Shown in pieces: positions 47,756-57,078 of a stretch of 64,000 bases of DNA. Within the stretch, counting starts at the first letter, position 1, and every line of letters begins with the position of its first letter. The notes below the pieces were generated by a model, which did not search any database, had not been told where the DNA came from, and saw only the letters and a program-made list of their open reading frames with translations. Source of the stretch: Siphonodentalium dalli (Eukaryota > Mollusca > Scaphopoda > Gadilida > Siphonodentaliidae); contig CP136064.1 in assembly GCA_032622095.1 (NCBI GenBank), positions 136,357,954 through 136,421,953 on the forward strand, read 5' to 3'. Made by a program: the position numbers and the translations under genes.

Positions 47756-48893
47756 ACAATCCTTGTCTGGTACCTTGCTCCATTTTGATTGAATGTGTTA
47801 TAATTCCTTCGTACAATATATAGCTCTCCACATTTGAGTACATGTCAATAAATAATTGGAACAAGTTACCATTTATTCCCATCTCATGCAATTTGTAAAT
47901 TAGGCCCTCGTGCCATACACAGTCAAATGCTTTTTTCGAATCAAGAAAAGCTGTGAATAAGCGAGACCCATTCGATTTGGCATAGGCTATGCCTTCTTGA
48001 AGTTCGAAGGCAGTTACCGAGCAACCAACTCCTTTCTGGAATCCATTTTGTAGGCTACTCGGAAAATGTTTGAAATTATGGCTCTCCTTAAGTCTTTGAA
48101 GAATTATATTCTCATAAATCTTATATAATACAGGAAGGAGCGTGGTTGCCCGGTAGCTGTCTGGGTTTTGAATAGGTTTCGGATCTCCTTTGTATATTGG
48201 CAAAACAAGACCTTTCTTCATATCAGATGGGATGTGAGCAAGCTTAAACATGGTTGAAAATAACAAACATAAAGCAGTGCGAACATTCAATGGTGCATTT
48301 ATAATGTGTTCATTCGACAAGTTGTCAATTCCCCCTGCTTTGTTTAGTTTTAGATTTCCAATTGCTTTATTAATCTCGACCAGTGAGACAGACCCTGTGA
48401 GATCATTAGTTCCTTCATTTAATTGATCGGAATCGAGAAATTCTTCTATTTTCGATTTGACAAATAACTCAAACTCCTTATCTTTATGGGTTGAACATTT
48501 ATAAAGTTCTGCAAAATAGTTTTGCCATCCTAAAGCAATGTCCAGAGGATCTCGATACATAATGCCATTAAATAGCATTTCCGTTCCTGGGCGCACACTG
48601 CTTCCAGTTTTAGGACGGGCGGATTTCCAGAAGGCTTTGTGATCGGAAACTGCTTGACGTTCTATTTTATAAATAGAGTCCTTGAAATATGATTTTACAG
48701 CTAAGCGATGGGCTCTTCGGAAGAAACGTTTTTGGTCTCTATAGGCCCGATAAATTACGTTGTTAAAATCTGTGGGCCGCCCTGAAGTAATCCACATTTT
48801 CCTATGTGTTATCATAGCTTTATGTAAGTGTTGAATGTCACGGCCCCAATATGGTTTGGAATTTTGTCGACTGTGAGGTGTGGGACTTGCCAT
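47676..48893 (-). pseudogene. LINE ORF2: reverse transcriptase fingers/palm
   Basis: RT motifs in order: a connector with FFRRAHRLAVKSYF; KAGGIDNLSNEHI (motif 1-type, residues ~190-200); LVLPIYKGD and PDSYRATTLLPVLYKIYE (motif 2); LQNGFQKGVGCSVTAFELQE (motif 2a); and AFLDSKKAFDCVWHEGL (motif A, with the first catalytic Asp). QGTRQG (motif B) follows, and then the frame leaves the conserved sequence near 47755; the next frame resumes with LSPFLY-like sequence and FIDDL. The apparent ATG at 48893 is not a true start: this frame continues ORF2 from the endonuclease frame after a shift near 48870. It copies LINE RNA at nicked target DNA in intact relatives. Confidence 0.92.
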
Positions 48894-49890
48894 TTTGAGC
48901 AGCAGACAACATAGCGCTAACTAGGCTTGTGTAAGCTGCATCCACTTCACTCTTGTTACTGAGTGCGCTTGGTATATTTGAGATACTATCTAATACATAG
49001 GTTTTATATAATTCAACATCAAGCTTTTGCCAATTTATTGTTTTTCGATTGGCGCTTTTGGAGTTATTGGTCGTAAGAGAGGGAATGAGAGTGGTGCATC
49101 TCACTGGTCGATGATTCGATGTGTTGGTAGCACTGTCATCGAATATCTCGTTATTAGATATAAGATCTACTCTACATTCATGTATGATAATGTGATCTAG
49201 AAGAGAAGATGATGAATCATATGAATAAGGTACGTATGACACAGTTGGGCCTTTGCAAGTGGGTAACACCATCAGAGATATCATCTGATGTTGACTTAAG
49301 AAATTTTTAAGCCCAGCCGATCTGGAGGATCGCTTTGAGCCCAGGCTAGTGGGAGGAGCGTTTGATTTATCGAGATGGGCATTAAAATCACCCATTAGAA
49401 CGATTGAGCCATGAGACGAGAATACATTAATTAGATCGGTCATATCTGACAGACATTGTGCGTATAATTCGTCTGGGTGATTAGTACCAGGAAAATACAC
49501 TTGGAAGATAAATAAGAACTGGTTGTATTCAAGTCTAAGTCGAATCCCAATGATTCGTTCATTATCCACGCTGACTGTTGAGGTATTCTGGGACTTAGAT
49601 TTATTTATGAGAAACGCTACTCCATCCCGACAGTAGCTGCCATCCGTTTTCGTTACAATGACTCTGCCACACTTAGATATACTTGTGTAATTTGGGTGGA
49701 TCGTATCTAGAAATGTCAAAGTGTTTGGATCTAGCCAATGTTCAGAAATTCCAACCACGTCATATACTTGATCGTTTAACAGTGAAGTAAGATATGAAGC
49801 GCTGGATTGGATACCGGTTGCATTCCACGAAATTAAGTTAAGAGGGGTATATACAATTGTTTCACAATTTATGTTATGTTGTTCATCCAT
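48838..49890 (-). pseudogene. LINE ORF2: AP-type endonuclease domain
   Basis: Exonuclease-endonuclease-phosphatase fold, which nicks target DNA to prime reverse transcription. Counted from the ATG at 49890, motifs are LISWNATG (residues 19-26), ISEHWL (48-53, metal-binding Glu), MGDFNAH (166-172), SLLDHIII (229-236) and SNHRPV (258-263). Family members normally have Ser-Asp-His at the last site; here Asp is Asn, probably inactivating. The open frame extends upstream to 50028, but 49890 is preferred because that ATG overlaps the ORF1 stop by 8 bases (ATGGATGA), a known LINE arrangement for reinitiation. A frameshift near 48870 leads to an early stop at 48838 and loses the join to the RT. Confidence 0.9.
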
Positions 49891-50569
49891 GATGAATGTA
49901 GAACGAGTCTTTTGGTTTGGCAGTTGAGCCTCTCCACGGGCGACTATATACACCTGGAGGCCAGAAATTGGAAGAAGCAATAAGAGAACATGACTCCGTT
50001 GGTATGGTGATTCTAGCTGATTTACCATCCGGAACTGTTTTAGATGCCATGACTTTCACATAAGATGGGGTTATCCCACGATTCACAAGGTATTTGCGGA
50101 TCATATTCTGGTTATCGTAGGGTCCAACACCACCTACATAAAGACTCTTTGTGTCTGGTGGATATTCTGTATCCTGGAAATGATTGTCATGACTCCGACC
50201 GGCAATGGCTGAGCTAGAATGAATCGGGGAGCCGAGTTGGTAAGACGTATCATATTCCATTGAAACAGGAATGGAATTTGCAGAGAAATTGGCATCATAT
50301 TCTCTAGAATTCTTACTCGCGCTTGCAGTGTCAGCGTAAGAAGCTCGGGAACAACTGAAGTTCTGCTGACGCTCCACAGGCTTGTCCTTGTGTTGCTGTT
50401 CTAGAGAGAAAAGTCGAGGCTCATAGTTATCAATGAGCGTCTGGAACAACTGCTCAAAGTAGCTCCCCATTGAGTCGGCATTTCTGTCAGTTTTCTCGAT
50501 TGCAACTCTAGCAGAATTGTTGAGTTTGTCAATCCTAGCACTTGCTTCCTCGGTAACAGCAACAGAAGA
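49883..50569 (-). pseudogene. LINE ORF1, C-terminal part
   Basis: 228 codons from the insertion site to the stop. The first ~45 residues (read from 50569, upstream of the ATG at 50470) have heptad-like spacing and continue the coiled coil of the N-terminal part. Near the end, SLYVGGVGPYDNQNMIRKYL and SARITIPTESC...FWPPGVYSRPW resemble the RRM-like C-terminal domain of molluscan LINE ORF1 proteins, which bind LINE RNA. The frame is intact, and its stop overlaps the ORF2 start. The open frame cannot be expressed as one protein with the N-terminal part because of the 6.5-kb insertion. Confidence 0.85.
50561..50569. repeat. 9-bp target duplication, left
   Basis: AACAGAAGA, identical to 57070-57078. 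On the minus strand it encodes Ser-Ser-Val in the LINE ORF1 frame on both sides. Confidence 0.93.
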
Positions 50570-52345
50570 AGCAGCGTGAATTTCGTTACTTATTCCTTAT
50601 TCCTTATTCAAAAAATTTGGGAAAATGTGGCAAATGACCATGGCAACGTCTTAAGTAGGGCGAGACAAAATTTCCTGCGAAAAAAAATTCTGGAAAAAAG
50701 TTTTAAAATGCCTCGAAAATAGGCAAAGTCCGAAAATAAACGGAAATAGTCCGAAACAAGTGCAGGGTCGTAAATGGCCACCTCGGCCGAAAATTTTGGG
50801 CCGAAATGATTTTGGGTCGAGTCAGAAAAAGTGGGTCGAATCCCAGTTTTCGCTCTGCTCGGTCGGGAAAATTTCGGAAAATGTGGCAAACTGTCACATA
50901 TTAAAAAATGGCCACCTGGGCCGAACTTTTTGGGCCGAAAAGTTTTTGGGTCGAGTCCGAAAAAGTGGGTCAAATAGAAATTCCCGCTTTGCTCGGTCAG
51001 GAAAATTTGGGAAAATGTGGCAAATGACCATGGCAACGTCTTAAGTAGGGCGAGACAAAATTTCCTGCGAAAAAAAATTCTGGAAAAAAGTTTTAAAATG
51101 CCTCGAAAATAGGCAAAGTCCGAAAATAAACGGAAATAGTCCCAAACAAGTGCAGGGTCATAAATGGCCACCTGGGCCGAAAATTTTGGGCTGAAAAGTT
51201 TTTGGGTCGAGTCCGAAAAAGTGGGTCGAATCCCAGTTTTCGCTCTGCTCGGTCGGGAAAATTTCGGAAAATGTGGCAAACTGTCACATATTAAAAAATG
51301 GCCACCTGGGCCGAACTTTTTGGGCCGAAAAGTTTTTGGGTCGAGTCCGAAAAAGTGGGTCAAATAGAAATTCCCGCTTTGCTCGGTCAGGAAAATTTGG
51401 GAAAATGTGGCAAATGACCATGGCAACGTCTTAAGTAAAGCGAGACAAAATTTCCTGCGAAAAACAATTCTGGAAAAAAGTTTTAAAATGCCTCGAAAAT
51501 AGGCAAAGTCCGAAAATAAACGGAAATAGTCCGAAACAAGTGCAGGGTCATAAATGGCCACCTGGGCCGAACTTTTTGGGTCGAAAAGTTTTTGGGTCGA
51601 GTCAGAAAAAGTGGGTCGAATCCCAGTTTTCGCTCTGCTCGGTCGGGAAAATTTCGGAAAATGTGGCAAACTGTCACATATTAAAAAATGGCCACCTGGG
51701 CCGAACTTTTTGGGCCGAAAAGTTTTTGGGTCGAGTCCGAAAAAGTGGGTCAAATAGAAATTCCCGCTTTGCTCGGTCAGGAAAATTTGGGAAAATGTGG
51801 CAAATGACCATGACAACGTCTTAAGTAGGACGAGACAAAATTTCCTACGAAAAAACATTCTGGAAAAAAGTTTTAAAATGCCTCGAAAAAAGGCAAAGTC
51901 CGAAAATAAACGGAAATAGTCCGAAACAAGTGTGGTGTCATAAATGGCCACCTCGGCCGAAAATTTTGGGCCGAAAAGATTTTGGGTCGAGTCCCAGTTT
52001 TCGCTCTGCTCGGTCGGGAAAATTTCGGAAAATGTGGCAAACTGTCACATATTAAAAAATGGCCACCTGGGCCGAACTTTTTGGGCCGAAAATATTTCGG
52101 GCCGAGTTCGAAAAAGTGGGTCAAATAGAAATCCCCCCTCTGCTCGGTCAGAAAAAATAGGTAAAATGTGGCAAATGACCATGGCAACGTCTTAAGTAGG
52201 TCGAGAAAAAATTTCCTGTCAAAAAATATTCTGGAAAAAAGTTCAAAAATGCCTCGAAAATAGGCAAAGTCTGAAAATGAACGGAAATTGGCCGAAACAA
52301 GTGGTGTGTCATTAATGGACACCTCGGCCAAAAATTTCGGGTCTT
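50570..52345. repeat. Left TIR: 390-bp tandem units, ~4.5 copies
   Basis: Units recur at 50760, 51150, 51540 and 51930, with a partial one from ~52310. Each unit has two related halves: one with GGGTCGAATCCCAGTTTTCG and GGCAAACTGTCACATATT, the other with GGGTCAAATAGAAATTCCC and GGCAAATGACCATGGCAACG. Because 390 is divisible by three, one frame stays open for 447 residues on the minus strand (50608-51951) as a 130-residue periodic string; I do not consider it a gene. Confidence 0.93.
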
Positions 52346-52607
52346 GAGTAAAGACTCGACTTTAGGCAGCAGGTACTTCTGAAACACATCAGGATAGGTA
52401 TGTCGGTATCTGGATATTGGAACGTGTTAGCTCTAAGACAACTTTGGAGTTGAATACTCCACCAGTCCTGTACTTAGCCTCGCTATTAAAGCCGAACGCC
52501 TTATTCGTCATTATTATATTGTATACGTGTATACATATAATAGTAGCTTCGGTACGTTCATAACACTCACAGATGTCCAAAAAGGCGAGGCGGTGGAACT
52601 CCTCCAA
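52330..52607 (-). pseudogene. Unidentified protein fragment in 6.5-kb element
   Basis: A minus-strand frame from 52607 (MEEFHRLAFLDICECYERTE) runs to a stop at 52389; the next frame continues with DVFQKYLLPKVESLLKTR up to the TIR boundary near 52340. The two pieces read like one product split by a frameshift, next to the left TIR. I do not recognise the protein. Its first codons overlap the start of the plus-strand structural fragment, so the exact limits of one of them are wrong. Confidence 0.45.
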
Positions 52608-53261
52608 TGCATTGACAACCGCGGTTGGGATCTACGAGTTGGCCTCCGCTCAATCACTTATACAGTTTGGTGGTACAACATAAACAATGGGGAGTCGTTC
52701 TCGTGGAAGAACAGTCGCGGAATTATTAAAGAAATAGACGTTCCTCCGGGGCTGTATAACTTCACACAGATATGGGACCTTGTCGAGGAAAACATTGACA
52801 CCATACTGGCGGTGAGCAAAGTTAATGGTTTGATAATCTAACCGTGGATGATGGGCAGGAGATCTTATTTACAAATGGACTGCTGTCCATCGATCTTATT
52901 TACAGATGGACTGCTGTCCTTACTTGGATTGGACGACGGTTTAAATGGCCAGTGGCTCTCTGCGGGCACATCTACTGGGGACCGCCCCGTCAACTTTGCA
53001 TCCACAAAAATGCATCATCTGCACTTGGAGCAGATAAACATATCTAGTCCCGTTGTAGATGAGGCTCCATCCAACATCCTGGCAACGAGTGGGTTTGACT
53101 GTCACTGATTTTGTGCCATCGGCACCCTCCAAGTCGAGCATCCTGAGTTCAAACGTCTTCAGTGCTGAACACAGAGTGCATTGAAGATAGAGGTCCGCGA
53201 TGATAGAGGTGCACGTCTGAATAGTGACCTACCTATCAGTGTGGTACTAGAGATACGATGA
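52566..53261 (+). pseudogene. Virus-like structural protein fragment
   Basis: The plus-strand pieces WDLRVGLRSITYT...VPPGLYNFTQIW (to 52841), SLLGLDDGLNGQWLSAG, GDRPVNFASTK and VDEAPSNILATSG (52850-53105), then VEHPEFKRL and LPISVVLEIR (53120-53261), follow the order of a conserved protein I know only as uncharacterised, probably structural, in Polinton-like and adintovirus-like elements of cnidarians and molluscs. It is broken by a stop near 52840, a ~33-bp tandem duplication at 52858-52918 (CTTATTTACAGATGGACTGC repeated) and frameshifts near 53105 and 53155. Function in a capsid is inferred from family context only. Confidence 0.6.
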
Positions 53262-53788
53262 GTATCTACGGCCCTATAGAGTTTTCTGCACTCAGTGAGA
53301 GTTCCTACGGAACTGGTACTCCGCCGGGTAGTGCCCTGATTACTATCTGGGCATAATTCAATGGCAGCGTCACGTTGGTGGTTTACTCGGAAGGGGCGGC
53401 GATCGGCCGTTCACCATGGGGAACTCGGCTACTGGGGATAGGTTGTGTGGATACCCCGTACTAGCGAATGGTAAAATAATACGAATGGGCATGTCCGCGT
53501 CTCACACTAATGGTGACTTTGCCGCGGTTGAGGTTATAAACGGCAAAAAGACCACGGAGCAAAAATATCTAGTGAGAAACAGAAGAGGACGAGGGTGTTT
53601 GCAGATCCATTGAAGCTGCGACGGTGTGATGTAATACCGTTTGACTGGAAAGACGACCATCGCAAATTCAACGAGATGAAAACTGAAATCCGGACTAGGG
53701 CACGAAAAACGCACGCCGCGGTGATGGATGGCGAGGCAAAAAAGCACTTATTCAGAAAGGCAGAGAAGAAGCCAAGGCGATTATAGAA
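53258..53788 (+). pseudogene. Second structural-like fragment, broken
   Basis: It starts with ATGA overlapping the preceding stop (MSIYGPIEFSALSE) and hits a stop at ~53358. Other frames continue with YPVLANGKIIRMGMSASHTN (53450-53510) and VFADPLKLRRCDVIPF (53596-53645), then a Lys/Arg-rich tail ending at 53786. The middle block resembles small surface or structural proteins next to the previous gene in Polinton-like elements; this is weak. At least two frameshifts are needed. The 4-base overlap suggests the two genes were once adjacent in one transcription unit. Confidence 0.4.
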
Positions 53789-53964
53789 AAGTTATCAGTT
53801 TCGCGGTAGTGTAAACTCGTTCCCGTTCCTAAAGAACTGGCTGAGCCACATACTAAGATGGCCCGCCTCCTTATTAGTATACGTAATTTTATTGTGACTG
53901 TCAATGTATTACAAAGTAATAATATGTATTACAAAGTAATAATATGAACAGCAAGGTGTCTAGT
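53789..53964. other. Short intergenic gap with 20-bp duplication
   Basis: TATTACAAAGTAATAATATG occurs twice in a row at about 53907-53946; the unit contains the palindrome ATTACNNNGTAAT. No other feature. Confidence 0.6.
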
Positions 53965-54898
53965 CGCATCGGGACAATCTACTACAGCCCGAGGGTTACT
54001 GGAAGGGGCTTGCAGCAATCAAGAACCTCGCGGCAGCAGCCAATGTTTCTGAAGATGTGGCACGGGCGTGGCCCAAGAAGCAGGCCATCTGGCAGATATA
54101 CCTACCCAATCCGCATGTGCCAAGGCCCAAGTTTGACGAGCCAGTGCCAAATGAAGTCCACCAGGCCGACCTGCTTTTTCTGCCTCATGACCGGGTGGTT
54201 CGCAAGACATACAAATACGCACTCACCGTCGTCGACGTGGCCTCTCGATACAAATAAGCCGAGCCCCTCGCCACAAAAGTCGCGGATGCCATTGAACGGA
54301 TCTACAGTCGAGGCCCTCTTAGATGGCCGAAATTGCGCCAGGTCGACCCGGGGCTCGAGTTCATGGGTGCTGTGAGCCTCCTGCTAAGCAAGCACAGCGT
54401 TCAGGTGAGACGGGTCCGTGTGGATGTCCACCGACACCAGGGGGTCGTGGAGCGCTTCAACCAACACGCCCAGCAGATGAAGCTTCCCGACGGTCAAAGG
54501 TCGACTGAATGGGTGGTTCGACTGCCCGCTGTTGTATCGGATCTGAACAATGAAATGACTCGTCTGACCGAAAAAAAGCCCTCTGATGCCATCAAGATCA
54601 AGTCAGTGAAAACCCTCTTCTGTTGTTCCAGGTCGTCCAATGGGGCCCAAAAAGCAAAAGCACCCCTCGCGAGTGGGCGTTCGTTACATCTACCAGCTTG
54701 GCGAGCTGGAAGGGGGCCGCCGACGCACAACTGACCCTATGTGGTCCCTACATGTGAACCAACTTGAACGCTTGTCACCAAGCGCCCGACGAGCCTGTGC
54801 TCTACCATTTAGTGGATGGGCCAGCGCGCGGATTTGTCCGGAAAGTGTTGCTTGTGGTGCCTCCCGACACCCAGCTGCCACCAGCTAGTTCTGTATGA
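53965..54898 (+). pseudogene. rve-type integrase, degenerate
   Basis: A DDE integrase of the retroviral/Polinton type, which would join element ends to target DNA. Order: an N-terminal region with YYSP and ARAWPKKQAIWQIYLPNP; catalytic core with NEVHQADLLFLPHD (first Asp) and KYALTVVDVASRYK; RQVDPGLEFMGA (second Asp); HRHQGVVERFN (Glu); and a C-terminal chromodomain- or SH3-like tail (GVRYIYQLGELEGG..., VLLVVPPDTQLP). All three acidic residues are present. Breaks include a frameshift near 54000, a stop after the VDVASRYK block (~54257), shifts around 54630-54780 and a likely deletion after VERFN. The family is known to me from metazoan Polinton-like elements. Same orientation as the structural fragments. 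Confidence 0.82.
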
Positions 54899-54934
54899 AC
54901 TGTTAGAAGGACTAGACACTAGGTGTCTCGTTCC

Positions 54935-56450
54935 ATGAACAATGCTGCAGCCCCTCTTTTTCGGTTGCACTCTAGACAGGTCAGCCTCACATCTCTCTGC
55001 AGTGACCTTTGTTGTTATCCAGCCAGTCGACACTAAATTGCTGTGTGTCTTTGGATTGGAAGGCCAGAGCAGCCCAATCTCGCACGCCATGCAGCGGTTC
55101 TGTTGGGCTTCACGGAGATCGAGGATATAGTCGACCTTGAGATTGAATCCCTGGCGTCCATTAGCCTGGTCCTGGCGCTTGTATACCACAAGCTTCCTTT
55201 GTATTTCCTTGCAGGCCTGGCATCGGAACACTCTTCCGGTGGACAGTTTACCCGTTCGAGCTGTTGCAAATACTCCACGCGGGATACGGCTAAGTAGCAC
55301 ATATTGGACCACTGGAGGTAGTCGTCGATGATCCAGACATTATGAGGGTCGTGGACCGTAAGTCTCTGGCTCGAATGGACGGTGAAAGCATAGCCCAGGC
55401 GCCAATCATCGGTTTTAATAGCACACTCGGCGGCCTCGATATAGACCGCAACGACGTCATTGAGAACAAGCTCTTCTCTGTGCGACGGGTCGCCAGTGCC
55501 TGGGATTGCGACGTCAATGTCCTGCTTTCGGCTGTCCTTGGGTGGTAAAGGATAGACACTGGGTTATCTAGGAAATGCTCTTTATGGCGTCGGAGCAACA
55601 GCTCATGTGTCTGGTCGCGGACCTTCTGGCGGCTGGTGATGATTAGGTCACCGGGCCTCCACTGCTCCACAAATCGGTCACCCAGTCAGCTCGGGAGAGC
55701 CTTCCGCATTTCCTGGCATTGGACTTGGTCACTATGAAGGCGTATACGCCTTTTCAAGGCTTTGATGGCTTCATCTTTTGCTCTGTTGTCGACACCAAAC
55801 TCTTCGTAGTAGTCTGCCTTTTTTGCAACCAATGGCGAGGCATTTCACCTGCAATCGGTGGCGGCTGTCCTTGATCCCCGCAGCAAATTACATGGACGCC
55901 ATGTTGGTCACGTCAGTTTGAGAAAATCTCCAGGATAGGCCGGGGCACAGCGCAGACCTCGCCCCAGATGATGGCGCGCGTGATGAACTTCTGCCCCATG
56001 CGGTCGGGAATCCAGTCATTCTGACCACTCCATCGGAAGAAGCTGTGGTATGTCTGTGCTTTGACCCCACGGGCCCACATTTCTTTCGCGAGGCAATGGG
56101 TCGGGGTAATTACGGGGGTCTCTTACACGGAAGAGCTCAATCGCTCTTGTGGTCTTGCAACTGCCCCTCCATCATTAAGGTAGCTCAGCCGGTGCCGGGT
56201 CAGTTCGTCATTGTAGCTGGGGGCCGTTGATTCCGCCATCGCTTTGGCTTGGCTACAGTATTCTGGCTTGGAGAAGAACTCGGCGTGTTCCTGCGGCATG
56301 TACAACTGCTCTCCCTTGTCGTGCCACTGAGCGGCATGAACCCTGTCTCGGGCCGGTGGCCTGAGAGTTAGCTCGTATAGTGACTCCTGAGACAGTTGCG
56401 GCAGTATCCCGGGAGATACTCCACCTGTGGCACGTACGCCTAGACACCGT
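54935..56450 (-). pseudogene. SF1-type helicase with C-terminal HNH domain, degenerate
   Basis: Read on the minus strand: KEMWARGVKAQTYHSFFRWS (~56075-56010); IIWGEVCAVPRPILEIF (a Walker-B-like site with Gly where DE..., ~55960); VICCGDQGQPPPIAGEMPR (motif III-like GDQ.Q, ~55880); GDLIITSRQKV (~55650); AFTVHSSQRLTVHDP (motif V region, ~55390); and MCYLAVSRVEYLQQLERV (motif VI, ~55300). After a Lys/Arg-rich linker follow RCMAC, QQFSVDWLDNNKGH and RLTCLECNRKRGA (~55100-54940), an HNH-type zinc nuclease layout with CxxC...CxxC. Many frameshifts and stops; Walker A is not found. The order points to an unwinding enzyme fused to a nuclease. The role in virus-like DNA replication or packaging is inference. 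Confidence 0.65.
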
Positions 56451-56487
56451 CAAGTTTCTGCAACGCGGTCTTCTGGACGTAAATGCT

Positions 56488-57069
56488 ATCAGTTTGCCAC
56501 ATTTTCCGAAATTTTCCCGACCGAGCAGAGCGAAAACTGGGATTCGACCCACTTTTTCTGACTCGACCCAAAATCTTTTCGGCCCAAAATTTTCGGCCGA
56601 GGTGGCCATTTATGACACCACACTTGTTTCGGACTATTTCCGTTTATTTTCGGACTTTGCCTATTTTCGAGGCATTTAAAAACTTTTTTCCAGAATGTTT
56701 TTTCGCAGGAAATTTTGTCTCGCCCTACTTAAGACGTTGCCATGGTCATTTGCCACATTTTCCCAAATTTTCCTGACCGAGCAAAGCGGGAATTTCTATT
56801 TGACCCACTTTTTCGGACTCGACCCAAAAACTTTTCGGCCCAAAAAGTTCGGCCGAGGTGGCCATTTATGACCCTGCACTTGTTTCGGACTATTTCCGTT
56901 TATTTTCGGACTTTGCCTATTTTCGAGGCATTTTAAAACTTTTTTCCAGAATTTTTTTTCGCAGGAAATTTTGTCTCGCCCTACTTAAGACGTTGCCATG
57001 GTCATTTGCCACATTTTCCCAAATTTTTTGAATAAGGAATAAGGAATAAGTAATGAAATTCACGCTGCT
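56488..57069. repeat. Right TIR: ~1.5 of the 390-bp units
   Basis: The inverted copy of the left TIR, starting at CAGTTTGCCACATTTTCCG and running through one and a half units to CACGCTGCT at 57069. Outer ~200 bases are nearly identical to the left end. Confidence 0.93.
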
Positions 57070-57078
57070 AACAGAAGA
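57070..57078. repeat. 9-bp target duplication, right
   Basis: AACAGAAGA, directly outside the right terminal repeat; second copy of 50561-50569. Confidence 0.93.

Larger units (their letters stand above)
50570..57069. mobile_element. 6.5-kb TIR element with virus-like cargo
   Basis: Both ends begin AGCAGCGTGAATTTC followed by RTTACTTATTCCTTATTCC. AACAGAAGA directly flanks the left end (50561-50569) and the right end (57070-57078), a perfect 9-bp target duplication. The long inverted repeats consist of 390-bp tandem units (about 4.5 on the left, 1.5 on the right). The ~4.1-kb core (52350-56487) is more GC-rich than the flanks and holds broken structural-protein, integrase and helicase-HNH genes. 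The 9-bp duplication with long TIRs is reminiscent of Mutator-like elements, the gene content of Polinton/Maverick relatives; I assign neither. The host site is LINE ORF1, in frame on both sides. Confidence 0.92.

Noticed and set aside
50608-51951. 447-residue open frame on the minus strand
   Set aside because: It is a 130-residue period repeated 3.4 times because the TIR unit is 390 bp; low-complexity, no domain, and lies in terminal repeats.
54809-55312. Single 167-residue gene on the minus strand
   Set aside because: Only parts of this frame carry the HNH-type blocks; other conserved blocks lie in different frames, so it is one stretch of a frameshifted pseudogene.
50570-57069. Calling the 6.5-kb element a Polinton/Maverick outright
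   Set aside because: The target duplication is 9 bp rather than 6 bp, no PolB, protease or packaging ATPase was recognised, and the size is far below 15-20 kb.
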